Shown here piece after piece: positions 19,212 to 29,864 of a stretch of 64,000 nt of DNA. Made by a program: the position numbers and the translations under genes. Below the pieces are notes generated by a model. The model did no database searches. It saw only the letters and a list, made by a program, of their open reading frames with translations, and was not told where the DNA came from. Every line of letters starts with the position of its first letter. Positions within the stretch are counted from its first letter, which is position 1. The DNA comes from Schizochytrium sp. CCTCC M209059 (lineage: Eukaryota > Sar > Bigyra > Thraustochytrida > Thraustochytriidae), in contig KN805443.1 in assembly GCA_000818945.1 (NCBI GenBank), forward strand, positions 290 to 64,289, given 5' to 3'.

Positions 19212-19989
19212 TCTCCGGTACGGGCCAGACCAGCTAGCCTACGTTTGAGTTTTTGCGTGCACACGCGAAGAGGACAACTATTCTTCTTCTTCTTCTTCTT
19301 CTTCTTCACGGCAAGGCCTCCTTGCCGCTACGGCCTGCGCTCTTTTCTGTTCTGCGCCCTGACGCTTCCCGCGTCCCTCTCCTTCCGAACTCATCTGCGG
19401 CGGCCGGTGGTCCGCCCGCGAGCGAGCTCTATGCGTTCGCTCATAGACAAAGAGACGCTTCCTTTGTGTCCCGCCAAAAATCCGTTCTGCGCCGGCCGAG
19501 GGCGGCGGCTCAGCTCTTGTGCGCGAGCGCTCTCAAGGTTATCACATGATCTTCATAAGACTATGATCGCACTGTGAACAGGGATTGTGCTGCTGCAGGC
19601 AGGCACGGTGAGGAAAAGGAAAAAGGAAAAAGGAAAAGGAAGGAGTCCTGAGGACGGACCACTTTTATTGCCGGCACGGCAGAGACGATCGCGAGGCGGC
19701 ACGCACGCAGCGCGTGGCACTTGCTGTGTCGCGCGTTCATCTTACGCTGTACTTTATAACGCAGGCTTGCGCAACCAACTTCCGCGCGTGCGCGTACACG
19801 TGCGCGTGTACGTGAGCGGCGCCTTTGTGTGCTCTGCACTTTCTCGCGCAAGAGACGCTCAAGACCTTTCTATTTCGTGTCCGGCGGCATAGACTCCCGC
19901 AAGCAAGAGGACATAGAGAGTGCCTAGGTTGAGGTGCACTCGTGCCCGTCCATTGATTGCTGCTGGAAAGAAGCGCGAGCTGATAAAGT
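19212..19989. other. Divergent promoter between DUF455 gene and kinesin-2
   Basis: 778 bases. It has a (TTC)9 run at 19281-19307, an AAAGG/AAAAGG purine tract around 19611-19640 and a CGCGTGCGCGTACACGTGCGCGTGTACGTG region near 19785-19815. A TATA-like CTTTATAACG lies near 19748, about 240 bases before the kinesin ATG. No gene is supported. Confidence 0.6.
19281..19307. repeat. (TTC)9 microsatellite
   Basis: Nine uninterrupted TTC units in the divergent promoter, 70 bases upstream of the DUF455 start codon. It reads as GAA repeats on the transcribed strand of that gene. Confidence 0.9.
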
Positions 19990-22974
19990 ATGCCCGAGGA
20001 TACGACGCGCGAGTGCGTCAAAGTCGTCGTGCGATGTCGTCCTCCAAACAAGAAGGAAATCGCAGAGAAGCGCAAAAGTATCGTGAAAATGAACACTGAA
20101 ACAGGATATGTCACCCTCGAGAATCCTCGTCAGGAAGGCAGCACCAAAGGATTCACCTTTGATGCTGTCTACGACAAAGACTCCACGCAGCGAATGGTCT
20201 ATGACGAAACGGCCTTTCCCCTTGTGGAGAGCGTCCTGGAGGGATTCAATGGAACAATCTTCGCCTACGGCCAAACTGGGTGCGGAAAAACGTGGACCAT
20301 GTCTGGAATGGAAGACCCGGATCCTGGTTCGCTCCTCATCGAGGAGCGCGGTAAGCTACGCGGCATCATTCCAAACTCATTCGAGCACATTTTCAACACA
20401 ATCAAGCTCAGACACGCATCAGAAGAAGAAGGAACAGAGAAAACCTGTGAATTTCTCGTGCGAGCCACCTATTTGGAAATCTACAACGAGGAAATTCGGG
20501 ATCTCATGTCTCCGGACCCCAAAAAGAAACTCGAACTCAAAGAATCACCTGAGAAGGGCGTCTACGTCCGTGATCTCATGTATGAGGTTGTTGATAACCG
20601 AGATCAGATTGATGCCGTACTCGCTCGGGGCAACAACAATCGTACCGTCGGAGCGACGCTCATGAACAGCGTCTCATCACGCTCGCACTCAATCTTTAGC
20701 ATTGTCATCGAGGTCAATGAGACAGATGCTGCGGGAAACAACCATATTCGCGCCGGAAAACTGAATCTTGTCGACCTTGCCGGAAGCGAGCGGCAGAGTA
20801 AGACGGGAGCCAGCGGGGATCGTCTCCGCGAAGGCTGCAAAATCAATCTCTCACTCTCTGCGCTGGGCAATGTGATCTCCGCTCTAGTCGATGGCAAAGG
20901 TCGACATATTCCATACAGAGATTCTAAGCTCACTCGGTTGCTGCAGGACTCGCTGGGTGGAAACACAAAGACAGTCATGATCAGTGCAATCAGTCCAGCT
21001 GACTACAACTACGAGGAGACGCTGTCTACGCTGCGATACGCAAACCGTGCAAAGAACATCAAGAACAAGCCTATCATCAACGAAGATCCCAAAGACACCC
21101 TTTTGCGCCAGTACAAAGACGAGATTCTCAAGCTCAAACGCATGCTCGAAATGCAAATGAACGCCTCAAATCCGTCACATTACTCCGCGCCCGCGATCGA
21201 GTACGCAGTCACACATGCCGTCGAGCAATCCGGTGGCAGCAGTCGCAACGGCAGCAGCAGCGGCAGCAGCAGCAGTGGTAGCAACAAAAACAGAAACAGT
21301 AGAAACAAGGACGAGGATGCCCAGGTAGAGACCAAAGTGGTGGAAGTCGAGAAAGTCGTCGAGAAGGTTGTGCCCGACAAACTCGTAGAGGCCGAAAACC
21401 GCGCATTGCAGGACTATAGCGACGCTGTTGTCGAGCAAAGAAACAGACTGGGCGAAGAACTCGATCGCAAAGAAGTCGAAATGGAACGTCATCAACGAGA
21501 GCGCGAAGGACTTGAAAAGAAGCTTCGCAGGCTCGAAAGTCACGTCCTCGGTCAGGATAAAAACGTCAAGGAGGACGAGCTTCGCAAAGAAAAGGTGATC
21601 GAGGCACGCAAGCAGCGAGAGCTTCGCAAAGCCCAGCTCAAGCTCAAAGAGCAGCAACGCAAGGAAGCCGAGTTGCGACAGGCCAAGGAGCGCGCAGAAG
21701 AGGAAAAGCGACTAATCGAGGAAGAATTCAAAAATGCTCAGGGGACTGCTGAGGCCAAACAAAAGGCTCTCCGCGCTCTCAAGCGAAGCATGGCTTCCAA
21801 AATGGAGAAAGTTCGGCTCGAAATGCAAGAACTCGAAGAGGAGTTCCAGGACGAGCGTGAGTCGCTGCTGGAGACCATTCGCGAGCAAACACGCGACATC
21901 AAACGTTTCGAGCAGGTCATCGAGCTCTTTCTGCCCGCCACTGAACGCTCCAAACTATGGGAGCTTTCCCTCTGGGACGACGAGACTGCCGAGTGGAAAC
22001 TTCCAAAGCTGCGGCCGCGAAAAGGCTTCAAGCCACTCCGTTTACCCGATGTCAAGAATAAGCACAGCGCCTTGGATGACGACGAGCACGAACTCGAAGG
22101 CGGCATCGAAGTAGAAGGGCCGCCAGCACGATCGCCAGACAAAAGACGCAAATCGAAGTCATCTACGAAACAGTCACGTGGCAAGCGTCTCTCCTTGGAT
22201 GGACTCTCCGCAGTTGACCCACAAGGACGAGGAACGGTAGAGATGCCACCCATTCATGGACCAGAAGAGCTTAGTCCCACGGAACTTGCCGAACGCAAAG
22301 CCGAGAGACGGCGCGAACGACGCAGGCTTCGCAGACTGCTTCGAGAGGAGCGTCAACAAGCAGGTGGCGAGTATGGCGAAGCGAATCCTGTCGACCGTGA
22401 CGAGGACGAAGAGGATGATAACGAAGACGACGACGACGGAGAAGAAGAAGATGAGGAAGACTCGTCCTCATCGTTGGTGCTGCACGACCTGAGCCCTCGC
22501 AACAGTACGAGCACCACCCACGATGCCTCGGAAGCTCCTCAAGGCCAACCTCGACTACAAAGTCGAAGGCGAGGACGTTGTAAGTCTTCCACATCCACAG
22601 CCTCAGAGGGCGGCAGCGCCAAGGACGAGCCAGACGAGCGTCGCGATTTTGATCATGAGAAGCGCCGTCGCCCCAAGTCGCGTGCCTCCAAGCGAGCATC
22701 CTCGTCATCTGTAGCCCCAACATCTAAGAATTTGGTCGGTAGCATGGGACCAAACAAGGTCGATACCGGCGTTCTCGACAATGACACACTGCAACCTCTT
22801 GACTGGACTACGGAGGATCTTCCCATTGACGGCGACTTTGGAAGCGCAGGATATGGCGACCGCTGCCAATCTCGCCAGGGAAGGCGTCCCAAGACACCAG
22901 GCAAGAATACTGTCCAACCTGCAAGTGGTGGCCTTCACGCTTGCGACGCACCTCGTCAATTGGCGCCCCTGTAA
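19990..22974 (+). CDS. Kinesin-2 (KIF3/FLA10-like) plus-end motor
   Basis: 994 residues. The motor domain is complete at the N-terminus: VKVVVRCRPP at 10-19, P-loop GQTGCGKT at 94-101, switch I with SSRSH at 229-233, switch II DLAGSE at 262-267, and DSKLTRLLQDSLGG at 311-324. The neck LRYANRAKNIKNKP followed by NEDPKDTLLRQY (348-375) is diagnostic of kinesin-2, the motor of anterograde intraflagellar transport and some vesicle traffic. A Ser/Gly/Asn linker (about 415-440) leads to a long coiled coil (about 455-655), then a basic, acidic and Ser-rich tail with an Asp/Glu run near 805-825. The heterotrimeric partner and KAP are not in the window. The tail is longer and more charged than in animals. 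A 51-base intron-like stretch overlaps the stop codon (see findings), so the true C-terminus may differ. Confidence 0.93.
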   Translation: MPEDTTRECVKVVVRCRPPNKKEIAEKRKSIVKMNTETGYVTLENPRQEGSTKGFTFDAVYDKDSTQRMVYDETAFPLVESVLEGFNGTIFAYGQTGCGKTWTMSGMEDPDPGSLLIEERGKLRGIIPNSFEHIFNTIKLRHASEEEGTEKTCEFLVRATYLEIYNEEIRDLMSPDPKKKLELKESPEKGVYVRDLMYEVVDNRDQIDAVLARGNNNRTVGATLMNSVSSRSHSIFSIVIEVNETDAAGNNHIRAGKLNLVDLAGSERQSKTGASGDRLREGCKINLSLSALGNVISALVDGKGRHIPYRDSKLTRLLQDSLGGNTKTVMISAISPADYNYEETLSTLRYANRAKNIKNKPIINEDPKDTLLRQYKDEILKLKRMLEMQMNASNPSHYSAPAIEYAVTHAVEQSGGSSRNGSSSGSSSSGSNKNRNSRNKDEDAQVETKVVEVEKVVEKVVPDKLVEAENRALQDYSDAVVEQRNRLGEELDRKEVEMERHQREREGLEKKLRRLESHVLGQDKNVKEDELRKEKVIEARKQRELRKAQLKLKEQQRKEAELRQAKERAEEEKRLIEEEFKNAQGTAEAKQKALRALKRSMASKMEKVRLEMQELEEEFQDERESLLETIREQTRDIKRFEQVIELFLPATERSKLWELSLWDDETAEWKLPKLRPRKGFKPLRLPDVKNKHSALDDDEHELEGGIEVEGPPARSPDKRRKSKSSTKQSRGKRLSLDGLSAVDPQGRGTVEMPPIHGPEELSPTELAERKAERRRERRRLRRLLREERQQAGGEYGEANPVDRDEDEEDDNEDDDDGEEEDEEDSSSSLVLHDLSPRNSTSTTHDASEAPQGQPRLQSRRRGRCKSSTSTASEGGSAKDEPDERRDFDHEKRRRPKSRASKRASSSSVAPTSKNLVGSMGPNKVDTGVLDNDTLQPLDWTTEDLPIDGDFGSAGYGDRCQSRQGRRPKTPGKNTVQPASGGLHACDAPRQLAPL

Positions 22975-23326
22975 ACTATTGAAACGTTTGGCAAGGTTAA
23001 TCTATTTTGTTTTGTTTGTAGGTACGATTTCACCGGGTCGGTCTCTCTGTTTCGCTCAGCCGCACTGGCAACAAGAATGACGACAACAACAAGTCGCGAA
23101 AGTGGCGATTATAAGCGACAGTACTTATTGCACAATCAACATCGATCATGACATGACAACACCATCATAAAAGAACAAGTAACTTCAACAGCAAGCGAGC
23201 GAGCAAGCAAGCGAGCAAGCAAGCAAGCAAGTAAACAAGTAAACAAGCAAGTAAGCAAAAGCAACAACGATTTTACGAAAATGTGGTGTCCCCGCTCATC
23301 TTATATAAAGTATCGAAGTCAAAACA
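22975..23326. repeat. Convergent 3' region with (AAGC)n repeat
   Basis: Lies between the ends of kinesin-2 (+) and TRAPPC9 (-). A tetranucleotide tract of AAGC, GAGC and AAGT units runs from about 23191 to 23262. A TTATATAAAG element is at about 23300. The first 50 bases may be an intron of the kinesin gene. No separate gene is supported. Confidence 0.65.
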
Positions 23327-26300
23327 TCATCCATCCCTCAGAAGATCCGCCAAAGAAAAGCTGGCTGACGTGCTCCACACACGTTGAGCTCCCGAGCTTT
23401 CAACTGCGAGCAAGACAACCTCCAAGACGTCGAGATGATCGTCGCCCGAGACTTGGTCGGCTTTCAAAAGCATCGAATACGTGACCACATTGACCTGCTC
23501 GCCTTGAGGAGGCACCTTGGGAATGAGCACCGAAAGCGCGCCATCCCAAAGCAGATGTTCGCTGACTGGGCCAGGGCGCACGTATAGCGAAACGGAAAGG
23601 TCGCGAAGTACCTCGGTCTCCGATCGATTTTGCACGATTATGGAAATTTCGCTGCCCCCCTTGGCTTGACTCACGCTAAGCGCCAAGAGACCGGAATTGA
23701 GTCTGTCCGCAGCAGCAGGCGCAAGCACGGCTGTCGCCAAATCGACACGGCCCTTGCGGCTTGGATCGGTGCTCATGATCCATTCGACGCGCACCTTTTC
23801 ATCCACCCAGGCTAACACGTCCTCAATCGGGCGATCGCTCTCCTTTTCAACGCGAATGGCGAGTCGATGTACCGAAAAGGGCCCAGCCTGGACCTGCGCT
23901 GGACTAGCTCCCCTACTTTTTGTCCAAGACGTCGACGCTTCGTCCGTCGCCACAGCGCGCAATTCGAAAGACTGAGATGCATCATTCTTGACGTCGAGAA
24001 GTACGAGAAACGACGAGCGATCGTTGGCTCGGACGGGATCGGGAAGGATGTCAATGCTGATGACCTGCATGCTGGGTTGCACATGCAGATCAAACGACAT
24101 TGGGTAGCGACGCTCAAAGTCGAGGTCAGCGGCGCTGTACGTGATTTCTACGGAGGCGTTTTTACACCCTCGACATGCGCGGAGCACAAGCTGAAAGCGT
24201 TGGGGCGCAGAAAGCTCGCCATTCAGGGACTCCAGGGCGCTCTGCAACTTTCGATTCGTTTCCTCGAGCTGCAAAACCACCCGATTTACCTTGGGACGTT
24301 GTGACGGCAGCTTGGATGAAGATGTGATGAGATAGTCTGCGGCGGAAGAAGCCGAAGAGAACTCGCTCGATGCATCGGAGTCACGAGCCTCGCTGTCTTC
24401 AAATGCAAAAAGATCCAAAAGAGATGCGGCGCTGGAGCTTGCGTACGTCTCGGGCACTAGGTTTCGACGATAGATCTCTGCATTCGGAGCCTCAAAAGCT
24501 ACCGAGGCCGTGAGTTCAATATCTGTAATGTGCACGCCCGAGGTACCGTGCATTTCGCATTCGATCGGGAGTAGCTCACCCTCAAAAAGCTCCGTCGGGC
24601 TCCGCAAGGCCACAGACTGGCGGTGAGTGAGATGCTCAAAGGCAAGGCATGGCATGACAGGAACGATGAGCACATTGAATGAATCTGCAATGGCGTGGTG
24701 GCTCTTGAGTCCGAGCGCAGAGACGTTGCAGCCACGAATAGAGTACTGCCCGCACGCGAGTGGGCGCGCAGACAGCGAGACCCGGTGACCCTTTTCGTGC
24801 GGGCGAAGTCGCAATGAAGCGCGATGACACTCGACATTGTCTTTTGGATCGACATCGAGAGAAATAGAGTCTACTCGTACTGGAAAGGCCATGGGATTAG
24901 AGAGAGTGACCAAAACGCTAAAGATTTCGTTTTGCGGCCAAGTCTTGTCCAATTTGGTGGCCTGGTTGCTCTGCGCAGCGAAAGGCGAATAGAACAAAGA
25001 GGCTGGCGCTGGGGCAGCAGAGCTCCCGCGTCGCCTTGTTCGTTTGTGGAGTTCAAGCGGTGGCGGCGCATCTATGAGCACCATGGCCTCGATGGCTGGA
25101 AAGGGGCATGGCTTGTGCAGGTATGTGAAACCGCCCGAACCAACGCAAGAGAGAATGACCTCGCTCAATTCGGTTTGATTCGCCTTGTCATCATTGTTTT
25201 GCAAGAGCTCTAGAAGCTGAAGCGTGTAGTCGATCGCCAGCTGGCCACGGCCGGCGTTTTGCGCTGCGTCCACGAGAATCTGCAACATTGTCCGCTTCAG
25301 AGCGACCCAGGCGACGTGGTCGCAAGCCAAGGACTTTTTCTTTTGCTCCGAGAGGTCTGCGCCCTCGAGCACATCAGAATCATCGTTACCGATGGAGAAA
25401 CGTGGCAGAATGCCGAGACGCTCCCCGGCGAGCTGGTATAGAACGAGGCCGTCAGTCCAATCATACTCGTGCGCTGCAGCCTGCTGAAGCATGAACGATG
25501 CCTTGCGAGGATAACCTCGATGTTCAAAGATCATGGCGCTCTGGAGACAGACGTCGCGGAACAAGAGCGACGCAGCCCGCATCGCAACCTCTTCGTCTTC
25601 TAGCTCAGACTCTAGATTCCTCTCGCTTGAAAAGCTGTTGTCACGGGACGAGGGAGTGGACCCTCTACCAGCGCCAGCACCAGCACCATTGCCAGACCCA
25701 GCACTTGCAGGCGCCTTACCAAAAGACCTGGGCCCACTGCTTCCGTTTGAGCTTGCAGACTCTGGATCCCGCGACCTCTTTCTGTGGACGATGGACTTGG
25801 TTTGCGCATTTCGCAATTGGATGGCTGCCTTGCTCGACAGGGAGGCGAGGACTTTGACAGAGTCGGCCGGGGAATATGCGGCGAGCTTGAGGGCAACATC
25901 GGATTCAAGGGGCCAGAAGTGTGGATACTTGGCGTATAGGGCAGAAGCTTTGCGCAAGGCTTCTGCAACATCGGATAGAAATCGAGGCTCCTCGTCTGGG
26001 AAAAGTCGAGCAAGGTAAAGCGCAGAAGCACTGCCTTCGAGAGCTACGGCATGCCAAATAGCGTCAGCAGCAGAGGCACAACTGCGAATCGCAGCATTAT
26101 GCAATTCAAGGGCGTCCTGAGGAGACCCTGCAAGAAGGGCGTATCCTGCAATCCAGGCCCTGATCCGGCCTGCCATGCGTGCGCGCATTTTCTGGTCATT
26201 AAGACGGTGCGATACCGCGTCGTCCCCGGGATAAGTCGTGCCGTGCATGACCATGTTGAGAAAGGAGTCCGACTCTACGGTTGCGTTTGTAGCCGTTAGC

Positions 26301-27157
26301 TGCGGGAGCGGCTTGGACTTGTTCTCGACGTGAGCGACCATTGCACGGCCTTCGCTAATAATTTTGTCGTATTTTTCGAGAAGCGTAGTAGAAAGATTAC
26401 ACAGGATCATCTCCATACGCAGATCATAATTGGAACTTCCATCCTCGTAGGTCTTTTCTGCGTCAAATATCTCCATGCCTCGACTCAGAAGCGCAGCGAG
26501 GGCATCCTGATCAAGGCTTTGCGAATCCGTCATATTGAAAGCGCACCATCTTGATAGTGTCCCCTGTGGATATTGGCGGACGGCCGCTTCGAATCTCTCT
26601 AGCGCTGCCTCGATATCGGTGACCTTGGGCCAATCGCAAATACCGATTACTGCAGAAACGCGCCGATGGGGCTGCAGGTTATGCCAGCCAAGCTCTCCCA
26701 GGGACTGGCCTGCATCATCATCTGCTGCGCCTTGCACGACAAACTTGAAACGCAGCACGCCATCTTGCCAGCTACGCCAGGCAAGAGCGTCGGATTCGCG
26801 AGATCCGGCGTACGGCGTGACCAATCTCGTCGACAGCTTTGTGAATCTACACAGCGTCGCAAAGTACGAGCCAAATTTGCTTACGCTGATGGGCCCCACA
26901 GGCACAACCAAGACGCGTATGCATGCATGTCGAACGAGGTTTTGACCCAGCACAGATCCGGGGGCAAGCTTGACGCCCAAGTCCAAGTTTTCTACATCTG
27001 CTTGTGCAGTATTATTGCCCCTTGCTCCAGCACCCTGACTTGGGCTTGTGCTGCCGCCTTTGCCGGCCTCACCACCTGGCGTCGCACCTCCTGCGGTGCC
27101 GCGGGCCGTCGTGTTCACGGTTGCCTTGCGAGCTCGTCCAAACACAAGCGACTCCAT
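23327..27157 (-). CDS. TRAPPC9/TRS120-like TRAPP-II subunit
   Basis: 1276 residues. After a Gly/Ala/Thr-rich leader (about 1-55), the N-terminal domain matches TRS120/TRAPPC9: CIRVLVVPVGPISVSKFGSY at about 79-98, a WQDG/LRFKF strand, then GWHNLQPHRRVSAVIGICDW with the following helix. A middle region is helical (tetratricopeptide-like, including LLQAAAHEYDWTDGLVLYQL), and the C-terminal half is beta-rich, with PFPAIEAMVLIDAPPPLELH and Ig-like strands, as in the family. Low-complexity Ser/Gly linkers occur near 465-500. TRAPP-II is a Rab11/Ypt31 exchange factor and tether at the trans-Golgi. The length is normal for TRAPPC9 (about 1150-1300). The ATG at 27157 is the first. Its divergent partner lies beyond a 3-kb gap. 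Confidence 0.82.
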   Translation of the reverse strand: MESLVFGRARKATVNTTARGTAGGATPGGEAGKGGSTSPSQGAGARGNNTAQADVENLDLGVKLAPGSVLGQNLVRHACIRVLVVPVGPISVSKFGSYFATLCRFTKLSTRLVTPYAGSRESDALAWRSWQDGVLRFKFVVQGAADDDAGQSLGELGWHNLQPHRRVSAVIGICDWPKVTDIEAALERFEAAVRQYPQGTLSRWCAFNMTDSQSLDQDALAALLSRGMEIFDAEKTYEDGSSNYDLRMEMILCNLSTTLLEKYDKIISEGRAMVAHVENKSKPLPQLTATNATVESDSFLNMVMHGTTYPGDDAVSHRLNDQKMRARMAGRIRAWIAGYALLAGSPQDALELHNAAIRSCASAADAIWHAVALEGSASALYLARLFPDEEPRFLSDVAEALRKASALYAKYPHFWPLESDVALKLAAYSPADSVKVLASLSSKAAIQLRNAQTKSIVHRKRSRDPESASSNGSSGPRSFGKAPASAGSGNGAGAGAGRGSTPSSRDNSFSSERNLESELEDEEVAMRAASLLFRDVCLQSAMIFEHRGYPRKASFMLQQAAAHEYDWTDGLVLYQLAGERLGILPRFSIGNDDSDVLEGADLSEQKKKSLACDHVAWVALKRTMLQILVDAAQNAGRGQLAIDYTLQLLELLQNNDDKANQTELSEVILSCVGSGGFTYLHKPCPFPAIEAMVLIDAPPPLELHKRTRRRGSSAAPAPASLFYSPFAAQSNQATKLDKTWPQNEIFSVLVTLSNPMAFPVRVDSISLDVDPKDNVECHRASLRLRPHEKGHRVSLSARPLACGQYSIRGCNVSALGLKSHHAIADSFNVLIVPVMPCLAFEHLTHRQSVALRSPTELFEGELLPIECEMHGTSGVHITDIELTASVAFEAPNAEIYRRNLVPETYASSSAASLLDLFAFEDSEARDSDASSEFSSASSAADYLITSSSKLPSQRPKVNRVVLQLEETNRKLQSALESLNGELSAPQRFQLVLRACRGCKNASVEITYSAADLDFERRYPMSFDLHVQPSMQVISIDILPDPVRANDRSSFLVLLDVKNDASQSFELRAVATDEASTSWTKSRGASPAQVQAGPFSVHRLAIRVEKESDRPIEDVLAWVDEKVRVEWIMSTDPSRKGRVDLATAVLAPAAADRLNSGLLALSVSQAKGGSEISIIVQNRSETEVLRDLSVSLYVRPGPVSEHLLWDGALSVLIPKVPPQGEQVNVVTYSMLLKADQVSGDDHLDVLEVVLLAVESSGAQRVWSTSASFSLADLLRDG

Positions 27158-28562
27158 TTGCGCTTATTCGCGAGCGAGCCTTGCTACGCGGGGCTGGGGA
27201 GACGCGAGCCCGGCGGGACTCGCCGCTTTAGCTGGTCTGCTGCTGTGCAAGCTGTCGCGAAGGCGTCCGCGTGGGAGCCTTTGTCGATCGCCAGTCTATG
27301 TGTCAGTCTGTGCTGTCTGGTTGTGAAGGTCGAGTAAAGGTTGTGCGAGGTTGTGCAGTATCCTTTCCTGCTTTCATGGATCCTTTCTAACCATCATCGA
27401 CGCGAGCAGCGGGCGACCGCGAATCGCGCGAGAAGAGTGTCGCGACCGTCTGGGCGCGCGCTAGGTGTGCGCTTGCGGCCTGACGGACTCTATTCAAGAT
27501 GAGCCAGCGCAACACGTTGAAAATGAGAGCCCGGAAGACGCGACCCTGAAAGTTTCTGCGACAAAGCGTGGCCGTGCTCCATCACTGAACGAACACTAAT
27601 GATAATCTGCAGGTTTACGTGCGCCACGCTCCTCTGCACGTACGAAAGATCGCAGCTGCATTTCCTCCTGCGGAGCTTTATTTTTTCTTGAGCACGTTTA
27701 TAATTGTCTCGAGCAAGATGCGGACAAGGAGGTTCAACCTGCCAGTTATCGACATGGGCTGGGTCCTGACACGGCCCAATTTGCAGAGAGTCAAGTCCCC
27801 GATCAACTCGTTTCCGATTGTCGAAACTCTGAAAGAATTGAGCAAGGTGCGGTGTTGTCCCTAACTCGCATAGCTGACGAGCGCAGGCTGCCAGAAAATC
27901 GATTTGTTGAGGCCACCAGACAATTCTGCACTCGTGCCGAGCTCGATCAGCTTGGTAATTTCGTGAATGACTTCATCGGAAGCCCTGCAAAGATGTTGTA
28001 CCATGGTAATCCAGATTGGCTCCTCACTGGCTGTTCCGGCATCGAGTCTCATGGCCTCCGCATCTGCTTCGCTCAAGGTAATCGGTGTGGAATTGCGGTG
28101 CCTTCACTCACCGAGGCAATGAAGATTGCAGCGTTCTTTGAGGCTTCTGCAGCCGAAGTTCAGAAGAGTGAGTACCTCGGCTTCTGGCAAAGCGGTACGC
28201 AAGCAGCACGTCGTCGGTTTGCCGCATAATCTCTTCACCTCGCAATCATGCAACACGACAGAGACTCGCTCGAGCTTACGATTGTGCTACAAACTGGTCT
28301 TCATCTGAAGTATGCGCGACCTCTCCTTCTCTTGAGGCGGGGTCCGAATCAAGCAACTCACGACCTTATGATGGAGTAATGGGAGATGTCAATGAACGGA
28401 AACAAGCGGGACGCTTGTGCGGGTAGTCCATGCACTAATCTGCTGCGGAGGATAAAGTTCCGGCTCACCCCAATTGCTACGATTGCAGAATGTCGCGTTG
28501 CACGAAAGAAGACTATTGCGCAGATGCAACGTGCTGATTAGCACGGGTATGAAGGCTTCCTG

Positions 28563-29036
28563 ATGGCCGGCGCGACATTTGATAGTGACGATGATGGCTA
28601 TCGCGACGACTCTGCTGATGACTATCACGACTCAGATGATGGCGATACGTCTCTCGCCAGCGCCCACGACAATCCTGATCAAGTCACGACAAAACAAGAT
28701 TGTACGGGGAAACCGACTTCACCGAACGCTCATTTTGATGATCGGCCTATCTCTTCGATACCTGGCGGTTCGACAGAGAAATATCACTCGCTCTGGGCGT
28801 CTCAGCCGCGCAATGTTTACGCCCTGTACGCCAGAGAAGAACGGTACAGAGAGCGGTCCGGCGACCTCCCAATTTGTAATATGCTTGCAATCAGAATGTG
28901 GTACCTCGGGTTACCAGTCAAAGGTCTCAGGCTTAAAAGACATCGACTGTTAACCAGGGTGAGACGACAACCGATGACCGCAATGTGCTTCCTGAGTAGT
29001 TTCATAACTCGATTCTCCAAAAGTTTATCGTATTGA
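28563..29036 (+). CDS. Hypothetical 157-codon reading frame in the AT-richer gap
   Basis: Starts with an ATG and opens with an Asp/Ser-rich segment (DSDDDGYRDDSADDYHDSDD), then a Tyr/Arg-containing middle and a basic end. No family is recognised. An overlapping frame of 124 codons runs in +1, so coding status is uncertain. It is listed because it is the longest frame here and its composition is unlike shadow frames of GC-rich genes. Confidence 0.2.
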   Translation: MAGATFDSDDDGYRDDSADDYHDSDDGDTSLASAHDNPDQVTTKQDCTGKPTSPNAHFDDRPISSIPGGSTEKYHSLWASQPRNVYALYAREERYRERSGDLPICNMLAIRMWYLGLPVKGLRLKRHRLLTRVRRQPMTAMCFLSSFITRFSKSLSY

Positions 29037-29313
29037 CAAGTGGTATTGCTCGTACCCCATGACGTTATGAGCGCATAAAAAGAATAGCCACATCCGGACT
29101 AAGTACATTCTCCAAGCCAGGCTCCTCGATTACTTCCAGTGACACAGGGGCAGGTCTAAGAGCGAAGAGGCCTAGGTCTAGGTAGGCCTAGGCTTGTCTT
29201 TTGGAGCATTTTCTTTTTCTCCTGCAGATGTACAATCCTCCTCGCACCATCATGAGCTTTTATCGACCGGCTCGGTGACTTGAATGCTCTCTCGTCAGAG
29301 TGCTTGTCACAAC

Positions 29314-29864
29314 TCATGAGCCGTCAGCCACAAAATCCATCGACTTTGATGATGCTGTTAAGATAATTCTGAATTTTGTGAACTCATCCGGCAAATCATG
29401 CGCCGTAAATTCTCGTTTGCATGTATGCCACTCCTGTGCCGCCCGAGCGTTCTTCATCGTGACTTCGAAATAGGAAGCAGGTCTATATTGTAAAGTAAGA
29501 TCAAGGTCCTTCACGCCATCTTCAAACCGATTAAGCGACGAAAATCTTGGACGGAGGCTTGACAGATTTTTTTTATATTGTAGAAACGAATAGTAAAAAT
29601 ACGAAAACACCCCAGCCACACGCCAAATATTTCCGCGCAAGCAATTCTTGGAGAAAGCTTCAATCCGACCAGCCAACTGGCCAACTCTGTTCTGACGAAA
29701 GGGTCTTCTTTTCGATCTCTCGAGGCAAGGCTGAGCGGAATTACATTATTGTATACATTATTGTCAACAAGTCGTTGACGCTCTTCAACGGTCATACGCA
29801 ACCAGTTCGTGCGTCCACCAGTGCACACACTCATTGTGACGCTGCAATTCGAGCACACGCACAC
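29314..29864 (-). pseudogene. Two overlapping minus-strand frames, possible relic gene
   Basis: Frame one covers 29864-29511 and frame two 29676-29314; they overlap by 166 bases in different phases. Both have plausible protein composition (for example DLDLTLQYRPASYFEVTMKN and TVEERQRLVDNNVYNN). A frameshift or a small intron would join them. I recognise no domain, so this is only a candidate for a decayed or rapidly evolving gene. Confidence 0.2.
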
